A DNA stretch of 64,000 bases from the NCBI RefSeq assembly GCF_016587375.1, contig NZ_BNJG01000003.1:124001-188000 (forward strand). The letters are read 5' to 3'. The notes beneath the pieces are model-generated. The model did no database searches and was not told where the DNA came from. It saw only the letters and a program-made list of their open reading frames with translations. The position numbers were made by a program, and so were the translations under genes. This document shows positions 8,531-17,548 of this stretch, one piece after another. Source of the stretch: Ktedonobacter robiniae. Lineage in GTDB: Bacteria; Chloroflexota; Ktedonobacteria; Ktedonobacterales; Ktedonobacteraceae. Positions within the stretch are counted from its first letter, which is position 1. Each line of letters begins with the position of its first letter.

Positions 8531-9541
8531 ATGAAGACACCAACCCAAACCGCCCTGGTGCTCGCTGCTCAAGCGGGCGATCAGAAGGCGTTCGAGACCC
8601 TGGCGGGCACATATCGACGAGAACTGCTTGTGCATTGTTATCGGATGCTCGGCTCGCTCTCCGACGCCGAAGATCTCGTGCAAGAGACCCTGCTGCGAGC
8701 ATGGGAGAAACGTGCGACCCTCACCAGCCCGGAATCCTACCGTGCCTGGTTGTACCGCATCGCTACCAATCTTTGCCTCAATCGGCTCACACGCGCTCCT
8801 CGACGGTTCTTGCCATCAGAAACCCATCCGCCGAGCGATCCCCGCAGCCCTGCGCCGCCACGGCTGCGGGAGCCGATCTGGCTGGAGCCGTTTCCCGATG
8901 ATCTGCTCGCAGATCCCGAGGCCGATCCCGAAGACCGCCTGGAGAGGCGCGAACGAATCAGCCTGGCCTTTCTGATGGCGCTGCAGCACTTAACGCCAGT
9001 GCAACGGGCTATTCTGCTCTTGCGTGAGGTGCTGGAGTGGGAAGCCTCCGAAGTCGCCGAATGGCTTCACCTCTCGGTTCCCGCTGTCAATTCCGCCTTG
9101 CAGCGTGCTCGACGGGCTTTGCGTCAACGCAACGTCGGAGGCGAGGCGGAGATGGTTCTGCCTCGCCCCCAGTTACAAGAACTTCTTGACCGCTATGTGA
9201 CCCTCTGGGAACAAGCGGACATCCCCGGCTTGGTGGCGCTACTGCGAGAGGATGCCTGGTTCACCATGCCGCCATTTCCCGTCTGGTACCAGGGAAGAGC
9301 GGCTATCGCCACAATGTTTCAGACGAGTTTGTTTCCTCCTGGCCAACAATGGCGCCTGCTTCCAACGCGCGCCAATGGCAGTCCGGCGTTCGGACTCTAT
9401 CGGTGGGAAGCTCTTGCAGACAACTATCAGCTTGTTGGCCTGCTGGTTCTGTGTGTGGAGGGCGAGCAGATTGGCAGTCTTGTCGCATTTCTAGACGTGG
9501 CCAGTTTCAGATCCTTTGGCCTCCCGCCCACCTTCGTTTGA
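8531..9541 (+). CDS. ECF sigma factor with C-terminal SnoaL-like domain (TIGR02960-like)
   Basis: This 336-residue protein has sigma region 2 at about residues 20-90 (YRMLGSLSDAEDLVQETLLRAWE), region 4 at about 145-200 (LTPVQRAILLLREVLEWEASEVAEWL, SVPAVNSALQRARRALR) and a C-terminal NTF2/SnoaL-like domain from about residue 215 (LLDRYVTLWEQADIPGLVALL, WYQGRAAI). This architecture belongs to ECF sigma factors in which the fused SnoaL-like domain controls activity, replacing a separate anti-sigma factor; none is seen next to it. The -10/-35 elements it recognises cannot be read from here. Start ATG 8531 has AGAGGAAGAGG upstream. Confidence 0.88.
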   Translation: MKTPTQTALVLAAQAGDQKAFETLAGTYRRELLVHCYRMLGSLSDAEDLVQETLLRAWEKRATLTSPESYRAWLYRIATNLCLNRLTRAPRRFLPSETHPPSDPRSPAPPRLREPIWLEPFPDDLLADPEADPEDRLERRERISLAFLMALQHLTPVQRAILLLREVLEWEASEVAEWLHLSVPAVNSALQRARRALRQRNVGGEAEMVLPRPQLQELLDRYVTLWEQADIPGLVALLREDAWFTMPPFPVWYQGRAAIATMFQTSLFPPGQQWRLLPTRANGSPAFGLYRWEALADNYQLVGLLVLCVEGEQIGSLVAFLDVASFRSFGLPPTFV

Positions 9542-9675
9542 CCTGTATTGATTCGTCTGGCCTCATCTAGCAGCACTCCCGGCGTCGGCCGGAGAGGAAG
9601 CGGATGGTATAGAGCCCGGCTCCTCCTGTGTCAGCGAGAGCGGTACAAAGAATATGAATTGTTCAGCTTTTTAGA

Positions 9676-9708
9676 GGCTATCTTGGGGGTTTCTGCCCCA
9701 AGATAGCC
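9676..9708. repeat. 13-bp perfect hairpin downstream of the sigma factor
   Basis: GGCTATCTTGGGG (9676-9688) is the exact reverse complement of CCCCAAGATAGCC (9696-9708) across a 7-nt loop. It lies 135 bases after the sigma factor stop. No T-run follows, so it is not a textbook terminator, but it may end or stabilise transcripts. Confidence 0.5.
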
Positions 9709-9861
9709 GAACTTGCTTAGTATCTGCGATCGGACAGGTCCATGATCCCTCATCATTGCAAGGTGGTTTCATGCCTCACCACCTCTCGTTACTGATAGAG
9801 ACTCACCTCTGCCAACTGAATGACTTCAGCGGCGACCGCAATCGGAATTGTAAAATCAGTA

Positions 9862-10397
9862 CTATAGCTCATAGGTGAGCTTGACAATGCCACTGGAGAA
9901 GCTCTTTGTCGCAAGATGCTTCAATGCGGGGGATCACCCTGCCGGAAGATCTGCTTCCCCTGTCTGGTAACAAACGGAAAGATCGAAAGAGTGAGGGCGT
10001 CGACCAAGTGGTGCTTGCGCAACGTCTCTGCGAGAAGGCCAGCCCCTTAGACGAGTAGATCGTGCCCTTCTTGCTGCTTGAGTTTAGTCACGTAAGCTCC
10101 CACATCGCCTCGAATGATGGTCGTATTGTTCCAGTCGGCTTTTTCCAACGTCGATGAGAAGACATACTTTGGCATGGCATTGATCCTGTCAGCCCACGGA
10201 TCGGTGCGTATTGGCCAGTTCATGATAAACAGCTCGTACGTCGCGCGGCCTATCAACATCGCGCTGCAGGAGAGCGCCTGGTCCAATGAGTCCCGCATAT
10301 ACGCCTCGTCGTCGCGGTAATCACCAAATCTTACGATGGCTGCTCCATCGTAAACGCCGTCTAACGAGACGAGAACATTTTCAATAATGTTACGCAT
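9862..10397 (-). pseudogene. Dihydrofolate reductase/RibD C-terminal-like protein, decayed
   Basis: The N-terminal part (from ATG 10397) reads MRNIIENVLVSLDGVYDG, then SAMLIGRATYELF and PKYVFSSTLEKADWNNTTII, as in the RibD C-terminal/DHFR-like family. After EGHDLLV the frame meets TAA at 10047, where relatives have a Trp. The same frame then continues to encode GAGLLAETLRKHHLVDALTL and IFPF, and after a further frameshift near 9925 the usual end KHLATKSFSSGIVKLTYEL is present before TAG. One stop and one frameshift in otherwise well-preserved homology indicate recent inactivation. The family reduces folates or pyrimidine intermediates with NADPH; this copy should be inactive. Confidence 0.75.
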
Positions 10398-11006
10398 AAT
10401 ATGGTATCCTTTCCTATTCAAACTTGATGTGCGAGAGGGATCAATTCCCTTTCACCTCTAGGACACACAGTTGATCCTAAACTCATCGCAAATGATCAGC
10501 AAATTTGGGGAAGAGGGCGGTAGCCGCGTCGATGAGCGCAAAAGGCGAGAATGGAGAAGAGGATCTCCCGCTGATTGGTATTGATGGCAAGGGGGACCGA
10601 TCACGCGTCTCTCTTTTCAGCTTTGTGCCAATTTATGCTTGCATAGACTGTACTGCGAGAGCCAGCCGTTACCAGGAGAGGAGCGTCAGTTCTAGTGAAG
10701 CTCCAGAAGATTGCCAGCACCTCTCCAACTGAAGCCCAGAGTATGAGCCATCCCAGATTTTTGAAAAAGTTCTTTATGCCCGAGGTTTGGGTGTTCCCAA
10801 CCCCGGCAGGAGGCTTTGCCCCCTGCCCGCCGGGAAAATTGGAGCAATAGAGGTTTCATAGACTTGCTCGGCCTGAAGTGACTGAGCGACCAGAACGCCT
10901 GTCCTTCGGCGGGAAGGGCTGGCGGATAAGGACGTTGAAAGGTCAGGGCCAGAAGGGTATCCTTCTGGATCTGCTCGTTGTGATATGAGCATGCTTATGG
11001 TCAGGC
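10398..11006. other. Gap with no supported gene
   Basis: About 600 bases upstream of the decayed reductase. Short frames exist on both strands but none has a family signature or good start. I see nothing definable beyond GC-rich patches near 10790-10840. Confidence 0.4.
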
Positions 11007-11288
11007 TTACCGACGCGCAAGGAGGGGATCACGCTCGCGTGGCATGGTGTACCAGAGATCATCACAGATTTTGCGCTCTTCTTCATCCAATGAAACATTG
11101 GCACCACGTAAACTTTCCGTGAATTGTTCCAGCTTGCTGGCTCCTAGAATGGCGCAGGTAATGCCAGGCTGAGCCAGAACCCAGGCCAGCGCCACCTCGA
11201 CCAGCTTTTTGCCACGCGGCTCTACGACGTTGGCGAGACGATCAACGGCCTCAAACATGGGATCACGCCAGTAGCGCTTCTGATACAA
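11007..11288 (-). pseudogene. Aldo/keto reductase, C-terminal remnant
   Basis: About 93 residues match the C-terminal third of an aldo/keto reductase: KLVEVALAWVLAQPGITCAI, LGASKLEQFTESL and LDEEERKICDDLWY, ending PRERDPLLARR. The intact paralogue at 33768-34772 ends almost the same way (CDDVWYQLPRERNRD). The catalytic Asp, Tyr, Lys and His of the N-terminal two thirds are absent; the homology stops near 11285, just beside the truncated Tn3 transposase. This is a deletion product and cannot be an active enzyme. Confidence 0.8.
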
Positions 11289-11326
11289 ACCTCCGCTGTT
11301 TTTTTAGTGTAAAACGGGTATTCTGC

Positions 11327-12526
11327 TCAAGAGTAGGTGCGTACTGTGGCGTATTCCCCAAGCAACTGCTGATACTGCTGCTCCTCTTCAGCAGGACGAG
11401 CCAGTTCCCCAACCAGTGCGCATGCTTGGGCCAGCGCCTCCTGGGCAATCTGCGCGTAGACTTTCTCGCGGACCTGCGGATCTGGGTGCGTGCTATCCAA
11501 GAGCACCAGGCAGGCTTCTCGTAACTGCAAGGCTGCCGCGTCGAGATCACGAAGCGTGCGTAAGCGTTCCCGCTCTCCCACACGCGTGGCAAGGGTCCAT
11601 AGGGAGCGCATCAACCCATCCAGGAGGTCGAATGCCTCATCTTGAGCGGTCACCTCAAACACCCGCGCAAACGCCAGCAGGGTGGCGATGCGTCGATCAT
11701 CAGCCATGCGCTCAATCTGGGTCATACGAGCAGCAGCAGCATAGCGGGCCAACTGCTTCAATCGTCCAGGGGGCACAAAGGAGAGATCGATCTCCGTTAC
11801 ACCAATCGCACGGATCTCGGTCAGTCGCCGTAAGGCTTTGATCAGACCTGGACCGCTCACCTGCGTGGGAGCACGACGAAGTCGATCCAGACGTGCTTGG
11901 CTGCTGCCGTCTTGCGCCTTTAACAGATCTTCCAACAAGAACCGTTGGTGCGCCGTAGGAAGACTCGCGAGTTTCTGCCACAGACGATTTGCGGCATGAT
12001 CCCGCACACGAGCAACTAGGCGTTCCAGCACACTGACGCCGGGTAAGAGCACTTTCTGGTCAACGAGGCGCTTCGTCGCCAAATCAAACAACACACTGGG
12101 GCGTTCGGCGGTGAGCCAGGCATGGGTATAGAGCCATCGAATGAGCTGAAAGTGGTTGGGTTGCTCCGCGAAATCGTGATAGCCATAGAGCTGTTGAATT
12201 TCACGGGAGTGCTCACGGGTTTGCCAGGCCGTTGCATAGGAAGCCAACAAGGGTGCGGGATCATCATCGATGCCTAATTGCCTGGCAACATGGCGGACAG
12301 CGCCAGCGGGAACAAGCGTCGGGTTCGTTAGAAAGGTACTCAAGTAACGCACCGTACACACTTGTAGGGCAAATCCCAAGCGATGATGGCTTCCGCGCTT
12401 GGTGGCGAGCCGTTCGCGATCCGTATCGTCGAGGTAGAAATAGCTGGCTAATTGCGCGTCAGACGGTTCGGCAGTGTAGGCTCCATAGCGTTGTCGTTGC
12501 TCCTCCGTCAAAAATTCAACCGGCAT
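11327..12526 (-). pseudogene. tnpA: Tn3-family transposase, N-terminal 40%
   Basis: The 399 residues begin MPVEFLTEEQRQRYGAYTAE, the standard start of Tn3 transposases, and contain the DUF4158-like N-terminal DNA-binding region (RHVARQLGIDDDPAPLLASY, REIQQLYGYHDF) and the following helical middle. Full-length Tn3 transposases have about 1,000 residues; the DDE catalytic core is missing here. The frame stops at 11327, about 40 bases from where the aldo/keto reductase remnant begins, so one deletion probably removed both the end of this gene and the front of that one. No resolvase or 38-bp Tn3 end is seen. Confidence 0.85.
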
Positions 12527-12674
12527 GTTTTACGCTTTCTTGCTTACTCTTCAACCATTGATGTCTCCACTGAGGTGTGAAAGATGTGACAGTCTTCTGG
12601 GAAAAGGCTGTTCTGTTTTACCGCTTTTCATCCAACCATTTTTCTGTTCTGCTGCATCACAGACCCAATCATTC

Positions 12675-13964
12675 TCAAGAGATGGTTAGGACACGCAAGG
12701 TGTAACGATGGGCCAAAACCGTCAGGTGGTTGCTGCTCTCCACGTCAGCCATCCGGAAGTGGAGAGCAGATTCACCATCATACTCTACCAGTCTTCCTGG
12801 TTCACTGGTCCAATGCGGATGCTGCTGCAAAAACTGCTGAGTGAGCGGATGCGACCAGTAGACCAGTTGGTCGACGGAGGGAACATCGCCACGCGCGCCC
12901 ATGTCCTTGCCACAATGGACACAGTGTATATGAATCCAGAACGGGTAGGGAGACGCCCTAAGGCGTTCTGGGTACGGAGAGAGAGGTGCCTCTGTATCGT
13001 TTCCTTCCACACAGACCAACGCTGGTTCTCCACAAGACAGGCAGGGGTGCTGACCCTTGAGGAGCGCTTGCATCAGGCGATCGGTCAGCCCTTGCATCGT
13101 CCGCTTCCAGGCAGGCCGAAACGAGTGGAGGCCCGCGAGCTGGACCAGGCCCATACTATGGACCGTATCCTGATGGTAGCGCCGAACACAGTCAGGACAG
13201 CGGAGATGAAGATTCGATCTCGCCTCACCCCCAGCTGCCAGAAAACACCCCTCCAGTCGGTGGCGCGCACAGAGGGGACACCACAGACGAGTTGGCTGCC
13301 ATCCCTCGGCCAGTGCTTCATCCAATGTCAATCCCACTGCTTCTGCTTCGTGACGCAACGGTCCGTGGAGAAGGTGACGCAGACGGCGACGTGCTCGATA
13401 CAGGCGAACCTCCAGAGCGTTGCTTGTGAGGGAGAGGCGCTCAGCAACCTCAGAGCGAGGGAGTCCAAGCAGGTGGCACATCTCCACTATCTGGCGTGTG
13501 TCGGGAGGTAACGCACCAAGCGCCCGATCAAGCAGCAGAACCAGGTCCTGGCGGCTGAGCTCTTCAAGAGGATCGGATGTCTCAGCAGCGAGAAGATCGA
13601 TCTCGTTGGAGCCTTCCTCATACTCCATCGTAGAAGATGGCTGGAGCAATGGGACATGCCGGAGAAGATCCATCTCACGTCTACGAGCCGCGCGACGACA
13701 GATATTGCGACAGATCTCGTCAATCCAGGGGTGGAAACCAGCTGGAGAGTGGAGACGCTCCAGATGACTCCAGGCTTCAAGCAGCGTTTCCTGGACCACA
13801 TCGTCGATGCTATGCTGTTCTGTGCCTCGTGCTCGCGCAATGCGAGCGAGGCGCAGACGTGTCGCTGTCAGTATGCCATCTTGATCCGCTAGCAATGCAG
13901 ACCGCAGCCACTGCCGTTCGCCAGGGAAGCACTGCTGCACTGGAGGATCGATAATTTCTTGCAT
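12675..13964 (-). CDS. Sigma-70 family factor with C-terminal zinc-ribbon-like region
   Basis: This 429-residue protein starts with an ECF-type sigma core. Region 2 lies near residues 50-105 (HSIDDVVQETLLEAWSHLER, HPWIDEICRNICRRAARR) and region 4 near 165-215 (GALPPDTRQIVEMCHLLGLP, RSEVAERLSLTSNALEVRLY). The remaining 200 residues hold four Cys pairs: CPLCARHRLEGC, CPDCVRRY, CLSCGEPALVC and CVHCGKDMG, probably zinc ribbons. This Cys-rich half may sense redox or metal state and act like a built-in anti-sigma domain; that is inference. It is divergent from the HIT gene across a 250-bp gap. No separate anti-sigma gene is adjacent. Confidence 0.8.
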   Translation of the reverse strand: MQEIIDPPVQQCFPGERQWLRSALLADQDGILTATRLRLARIARARGTEQHSIDDVVQETLLEAWSHLERLHSPAGFHPWIDEICRNICRRAARRREMDLLRHVPLLQPSSTMEYEEGSNEIDLLAAETSDPLEELSRQDLVLLLDRALGALPPDTRQIVEMCHLLGLPRSEVAERLSLTSNALEVRLYRARRRLRHLLHGPLRHEAEAVGLTLDEALAEGWQPTRLWCPLCARHRLEGCFLAAGGEARSNLHLRCPDCVRRYHQDTVHSMGLVQLAGLHSFRPAWKRTMQGLTDRLMQALLKGQHPCLSCGEPALVCVEGNDTEAPLSPYPERLRASPYPFWIHIHCVHCGKDMGARGDVPSVDQLVYWSHPLTQQFLQQHPHWTSEPGRLVEYDGESALHFRMADVESSNHLTVLAHRYTLRVLTIS

Positions 13965-14214
13965 AGCTTTTCCTTTCTTCGTCTCTGCTCTCTTATCACG
14001 TGAGAGGAGCTTTCCTTACCCCTTTTTTCGAACGTATCGGGTGTCGCACTCTCTCTTCTGCCATCTTTCTCTCTCCTTCTCCATCCGTTGAGAAAGCTGC
14101 TCAAAATTGTGGTAAGTTTCTCGGCATCCAGGCGATAGGATACTGACGCACGATGAGAGGAGCACAAACGTCTGCTCTCTCTCCGTCGATCATAGCAGCG
14201 TATGGAGGAAAATC

Positions 14215-14685
14215 ATGGACGCATGTCCCTTTTGTACCACTTATAAGGATCTCCCTTCTACTCCAGGCGGGATTCTCTTTGAAGACCGTCTCGTCTATGT
14301 GCATCACTACTGTCGGGATGAGGGACCCAGTTACCTGGGCCATCTCTTGCTGAAGACAAAACGCCATGTTCCCGGCCTGGCGGATCTGACCGAAGCTGAG
14401 GGACAAGCAGTCGGTCAGAGTATAGCACGCCTCTCGAAAGCACTCCAGGCCTGTACAGGCGCGGAGAAAATCTATGTCGAAGCGTACTATGAGGTGGTTC
14501 CGCATCTCCATCTGCACCTTCTGGCTCGCTATCCTGGAACCCCACAGGCGTACTGGCGTTGGAAGATCGGCGAGTGGCCTGAAGCGCCTCAAGGGGGGCC
14601 TGAAGCAATCGCTGCTCTTTGTGAGCAGATACATGCATATCTTGCACAAACAGTATCTGGAAGCGTCGAGCCAAATGTTGAGTAG
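14215..14685 (+). CDS. HIT family protein
   Basis: A 156-residue histidine-triad protein. It opens with CPFC (zinc-binding in many HIT proteins), continues with GGILFEDRLVYVHHY and GHLLLKTKRHVPGLADLTEA, and has the triad HLHLHLLARYPG, with the active-site middle His of the H-x-H-x-H motif. HIT enzymes hydrolyse or transfer nucleotides from nucleoside phosphoramidates or dinucleotides. The substrate is not predictable. ATG at 14215 is preceded by GGAGGAAAATC. A DinB-like/rhodanese fusion gene follows after only a few bases on the same strand, so the two are probably co-transcribed. Confidence 0.85.
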   Translation: MDACPFCTTYKDLPSTPGGILFEDRLVYVHHYCRDEGPSYLGHLLLKTKRHVPGLADLTEAEGQAVGQSIARLSKALQACTGAEKIYVEAYYEVVPHLHLHLLARYPGTPQAYWRWKIGEWPEAPQGGPEAIAALCEQIHAYLAQTVSGSVEPNVE

Positions 14686-14690
14686 CTCCC

Positions 14691-15821
14691 ATGAAAGGAC
14701 ATCATGCAATGAACAACACATCAATGAAAGCCCACATCCTCGCACTCCTCCACTTCACACGTCAACAAGAGTTACACCTCATCGCTAATCTCAGTGACGC
14801 GGAGCGCAACGCGACAGGTACACCGAACACTGAGACAACAAAAGGCGTGTGGGCAGCAAAAGACTTTTTGGCAAATATGCTGCACTGGAAAGAGTTACAG
14901 ACTCAAAAGCTGGTCACAGTGCAACGAGGAGAGGTACCGCCTGACTGGACAGACATAAAAGTGGTCCACCAGATCAACGTCGAGACATTTACCCGCTATC
15001 GAACCTCCACTTTCCAGGCGATAGAAGAAGAGGCGGAACACGCTTTCAATGCCTTCATCACACAGGTGGAAAGAATGAGCGAAGAGGAACTCAACGATCC
15101 CCATTACTACGCTTGGCTGGAAGGAACCCGATTGCGCAATGAAGTCCTGAACTATGGGTTCTGGTATCCCTGCAACCAGCTCACCATATGCGCTTTTCAG
15201 CTGGGCAAAAAGCAGCTTGCCTTCCAGCTTCAAGAGGCCCTGGTCCAGGCAGTCCGCCAGAGCACATTGCCAAATGAGGGGGTCGGGGTCGCCATCTATA
15301 ACATGGTGTGCTTTTACGCCACAAACGGTGAGCCTGAGAAAGCCCTGCAGTATTTGCCAGAGGCATTACGCCTGAGACCAACCCTTTTTGAAGTGTCCAA
15401 GCGCGATTCCGATCTCGGGGGCCTGCGAGCCAACCCCGCCTTCCAGGCCATCCTCACTGATCCTGCATTACTGGCTCTCGTGCCTCTTAGTGAGCTTGTG
15501 AAACCACACGATCTGCACACGAGCCTTCGTGGAGAGGTCCCCCCTCTCGTAATTGATGTCCGTGGGTCCGCAGAGTATGCAGCTGGTCATGTGGAGGGTG
15601 CGGTGAATATTCCACTGGGAAACCTCGAAAGCCAGCTCTCACAGATTCCGCGCGAGCGACCTGTGGTTACCTATTGTAACATGCACCACCAGGGAGCGTC
15701 GCGTGGAGAACTGGCCGCAACCAAGCTTCGTGAGCAGGGATACCAGGTGCGTACCCTGGATGGCGGCTATCCCGCTTGGAAAGAACAGAGCTTCCCTGTG
15801 GAAGTAGCGCTCCAGGTGTAA
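14691..15821 (+). CDS. DinB/ClbS-like, TPR-like and rhodanese fusion protein
   Basis: The protein has about 376 residues and three parts. Residues about 5-165 resemble ClbS/DfsB (DUF1706) four-helix proteins: KAHILALLHFTRQQELHLIA, GVWAAKDFLANMLHWKELQ. Residues about 165-260 look like TPR helices (VCFYATNGEPEKALQYLPEA). Residues about 270-375 are a rhodanese domain: VIDVRGSAEYAAGHVEGAVN, IPLGNL, the Cys loop VTYCNMHHQGASRG and GGYPAWKEQ. It may link a binding helix bundle to sulfur transfer; no function is established. Start is ATG 14691 or 14709; the second has AAAGGA upstream. It lies 5 bases after HIT. Confidence 0.75.
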   Translation: MKGHHAMNNTSMKAHILALLHFTRQQELHLIANLSDAERNATGTPNTETTKGVWAAKDFLANMLHWKELQTQKLVTVQRGEVPPDWTDIKVVHQINVETFTRYRTSTFQAIEEEAEHAFNAFITQVERMSEEELNDPHYYAWLEGTRLRNEVLNYGFWYPCNQLTICAFQLGKKQLAFQLQEALVQAVRQSTLPNEGVGVAIYNMVCFYATNGEPEKALQYLPEALRLRPTLFEVSKRDSDLGGLRANPAFQAILTDPALLALVPLSELVKPHDLHTSLRGEVPPLVIDVRGSAEYAAGHVEGAVNIPLGNLESQLSQIPRERPVVTYCNMHHQGASRGELAATKLREQGYQVRTLDGGYPAWKEQSFPVEVALQV

Positions 15822-15828
15822 AAGAGAA

Positions 15829-15858
15829 GCATCGACCAGGGAACCCCCTGGTCGATGC
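15829..15858 (+). terminator. Hairpin after the rhodanese fusion gene
   Basis: GCATCGACCAGGG (15829-15841) pairs perfectly with CCCTGGTCGATGC (15846-15858) across a 4-nt loop, 8 bases after the stop codon. There is no T-run, so Rho-independent termination is only likely, not certain. Confidence 0.6.
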
Positions 15859-15893
15859 AATATGACACTGTCCGCTTGCACAGTACTATAATG

Positions 15894-15954
15894 GTGAGCA
15901 GGAAGCCATTTTCCTCGCAATGGACCCACTACTCAAGCCGTCCTTCCTGCTCAC
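15894..15954. repeat. 12-bp inverted repeat upstream of chrA
   Basis: GTGAGCAGGAAG (15894-15905) and CTTCCTGCTCAC (15943-15954) are exact reverse complements 37 bases apart. The symmetry extends outward with one gap into TATA on the left and AGTATA on the right. Position, about 100 bp before chrA, would fit an operator or a small mobile repeat. Confidence 0.4.
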
Positions 15955-16048
15955 AGTATACCAAGTAGGAACAGCATCCAACTTCCATTCAATGTCGGGG
16001 CTATTGAGTGGAAATACAACAAGGAACAAATAGAATGGGAGAAACACC

Positions 16049-17275
16049 ATGAGACCAGTATCGAAGGAAAAAGCATCAGCAGCAGACCATTCGAAACCTT
16101 GCCACTCGCTTCTGGAAGTGCTTTGGCTTTTTTTGCACCTGGGCTGCACCGCTTTTGGCGGACCCGCCGCTCACATCGCGATGATGCGCGAAGAGGTGGT
16201 GCGGCGACGACAGTGGGTCAGTGAGGAAGACTTCGTGGACCTGATAGGTGTCACGAACCTGATCCCTGGTCCCTCATCGACCGAACTGGCGATCTATCTG
16301 GGATACCTGCGAGCGGGATGGCCGGGCTTACTCGTGGCGGGGGTCTGCTTTATCGGTCCTGCTATGCTTATCGTGCTGGCGCTCGCCTGGGCGTATGTCA
16401 CCTACGGAGCGTTGCCCCAGATTGACTGGCTCTTCTATGGGATTCAGCCAGTTGTCGTGGCTATTATTGCGCATGCCATCTGGAATCTGGGGCGCACGGT
16501 CTTCAAAGGACTGCTCCCCGTGGGTCTCGCCATCCTGGTACTGGTGTGCTATTTCTTTGGGGTCAATGTGTTACTTTTGCTCTTCGGAGGGGCAGCGCTC
16601 TACGGTTTGTTGCGCCTGCTCATCGCGCGCTGGCCCACAAAATCGAAAGTCGCCAGTTTTGTTGTTCCGTTGTTGGGAGCACACTTCCAAGCGAGCTTTG
16701 AATCACTCGGTTCCTTTGTGCGCACCGGTGCTGTTGCGGTGGCAGCGCCCATCAGTTTGGGCGTGGTCTTTCTGACCTTCCTCAAATTCGGATCAGTGGT
16801 GTATGGGAGCGGATACACCCTGCTGGCGTTTCTGCGCACTGATCTGGTACAAAATTTGCATTGGCTGACCGACAAACAACTGCTGGATGCGGTTTCCATC
16901 GGGCAGTTTACGCCGGGGCCGGTCTTTACCACGGCGACCTTCATTGGGTATGTCATTGGTGGCTGGCCAGCGGCACTGCTGGCAACCCTGGCCATGTTTT
17001 TGCCTTCGTTTGTCTTGATCGCGCTCATTCATCCGGTGGCCTCGCGCTTGCGCCAGGTTGCCTGGACAGCCACGCTCCTGGATGGGGTGAATGCCGCAGC
17101 GCTAGCGCTCATGACTGGAGTCCTCATACAGATCGGACAGCATGCACTAGTGGATGTCCTCACCTGGGCGGTAGCCGCACTTGCCTTTGCAGCCCTGGTG
17201 CGTTTCAAACCGAATTCGATGTGGCTGATTCTGGCGGGTGCTGTGATTGGCCTGCTTCGTTTCTGGGTCTTTTGA
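16049..17275 (+). CDS. chrA: Chromate transporter (two-domain ChrA)
   Basis: A 408-residue membrane protein of the CHR superfamily with two homologous halves. The first has FLHLGCTAFGGPAAHIAMM and LIPGPSSTELAIYLGYLRAG, the signature G-G-P and N-x-I-P-G-P-x-x-x-E. The second half repeats the pattern: FLKFGSVVYGSGYTLLAFL and AVSIGQFTPGPVFTTATFIG. About ten to twelve hydrophobic helices are visible. Two-domain ChrA proteins expel chromate in exchange for protons or sulfate, though many act on unknown anions. ATG 16049 is preceded by GGGAGAAACACC. It appears monocistronic, with a hairpin about 90 bases past the stop. Confidence 0.92.
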   Translation: MRPVSKEKASAADHSKPCHSLLEVLWLFLHLGCTAFGGPAAHIAMMREEVVRRRQWVSEEDFVDLIGVTNLIPGPSSTELAIYLGYLRAGWPGLLVAGVCFIGPAMLIVLALAWAYVTYGALPQIDWLFYGIQPVVVAIIAHAIWNLGRTVFKGLLPVGLAILVLVCYFFGVNVLLLLFGGAALYGLLRLLIARWPTKSKVASFVVPLLGAHFQASFESLGSFVRTGAVAVAAPISLGVVFLTFLKFGSVVYGSGYTLLAFLRTDLVQNLHWLTDKQLLDAVSIGQFTPGPVFTTATFIGYVIGGWPAALLATLAMFLPSFVLIALIHPVASRLRQVAWTATLLDGVNAAALALMTGVLIQIGQHALVDVLTWAVAALAFAALVRFKPNSMWLILAGAVIGLLRFWVF

Positions 17276-17364
17276 GGATGAAAGGCAAGAGAGGGAGCAC
17301 CTTCTTCCCCGTTCTCTCGACATCACGCTCAGAATTCTTCATTCTGCGTTCGTCATGTCCCTCC

Positions 17365-17403
17365 CTTGGGTTCTGAGGTCTTTTCCTTCACTGAGAACCC
17401 AAG
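17365..17403 (+). terminator. Possible terminator hairpin of chrA
   Basis: CTTGGGTTCT (17365-17374) and AGAACCCAAG (17394-17403) are exact reverse complements enclosing a T-rich loop, about 90 bases after chrA. No strong T-run follows. Confidence 0.4.
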
Positions 17404-17548
17404 AGGCGCAAATAGCTGCTTTCGATACATGTTCTACCGCTTTCCCCTAAACCACTTTTATGTTCCATTGCGCCACAGACCCCTTTTATGACAACAATCA
17501 TGGCGGAAAAACGCCAAGAATTCTTCCAGTCAAAGGATACGAATCACC

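Noticed and set aside
10774..10992. A 72-codon minus-strand frame near the aldo/keto reductase remnant
   Set aside because: Low-complexity Ser/Arg/Pro sequence, no ribosome site, no family.
12708..13511. A 267-codon plus-strand open frame
   Set aside because: It is the antisense shadow of the sigma factor gene at 12675-13964 and lacks any recognisable domain.
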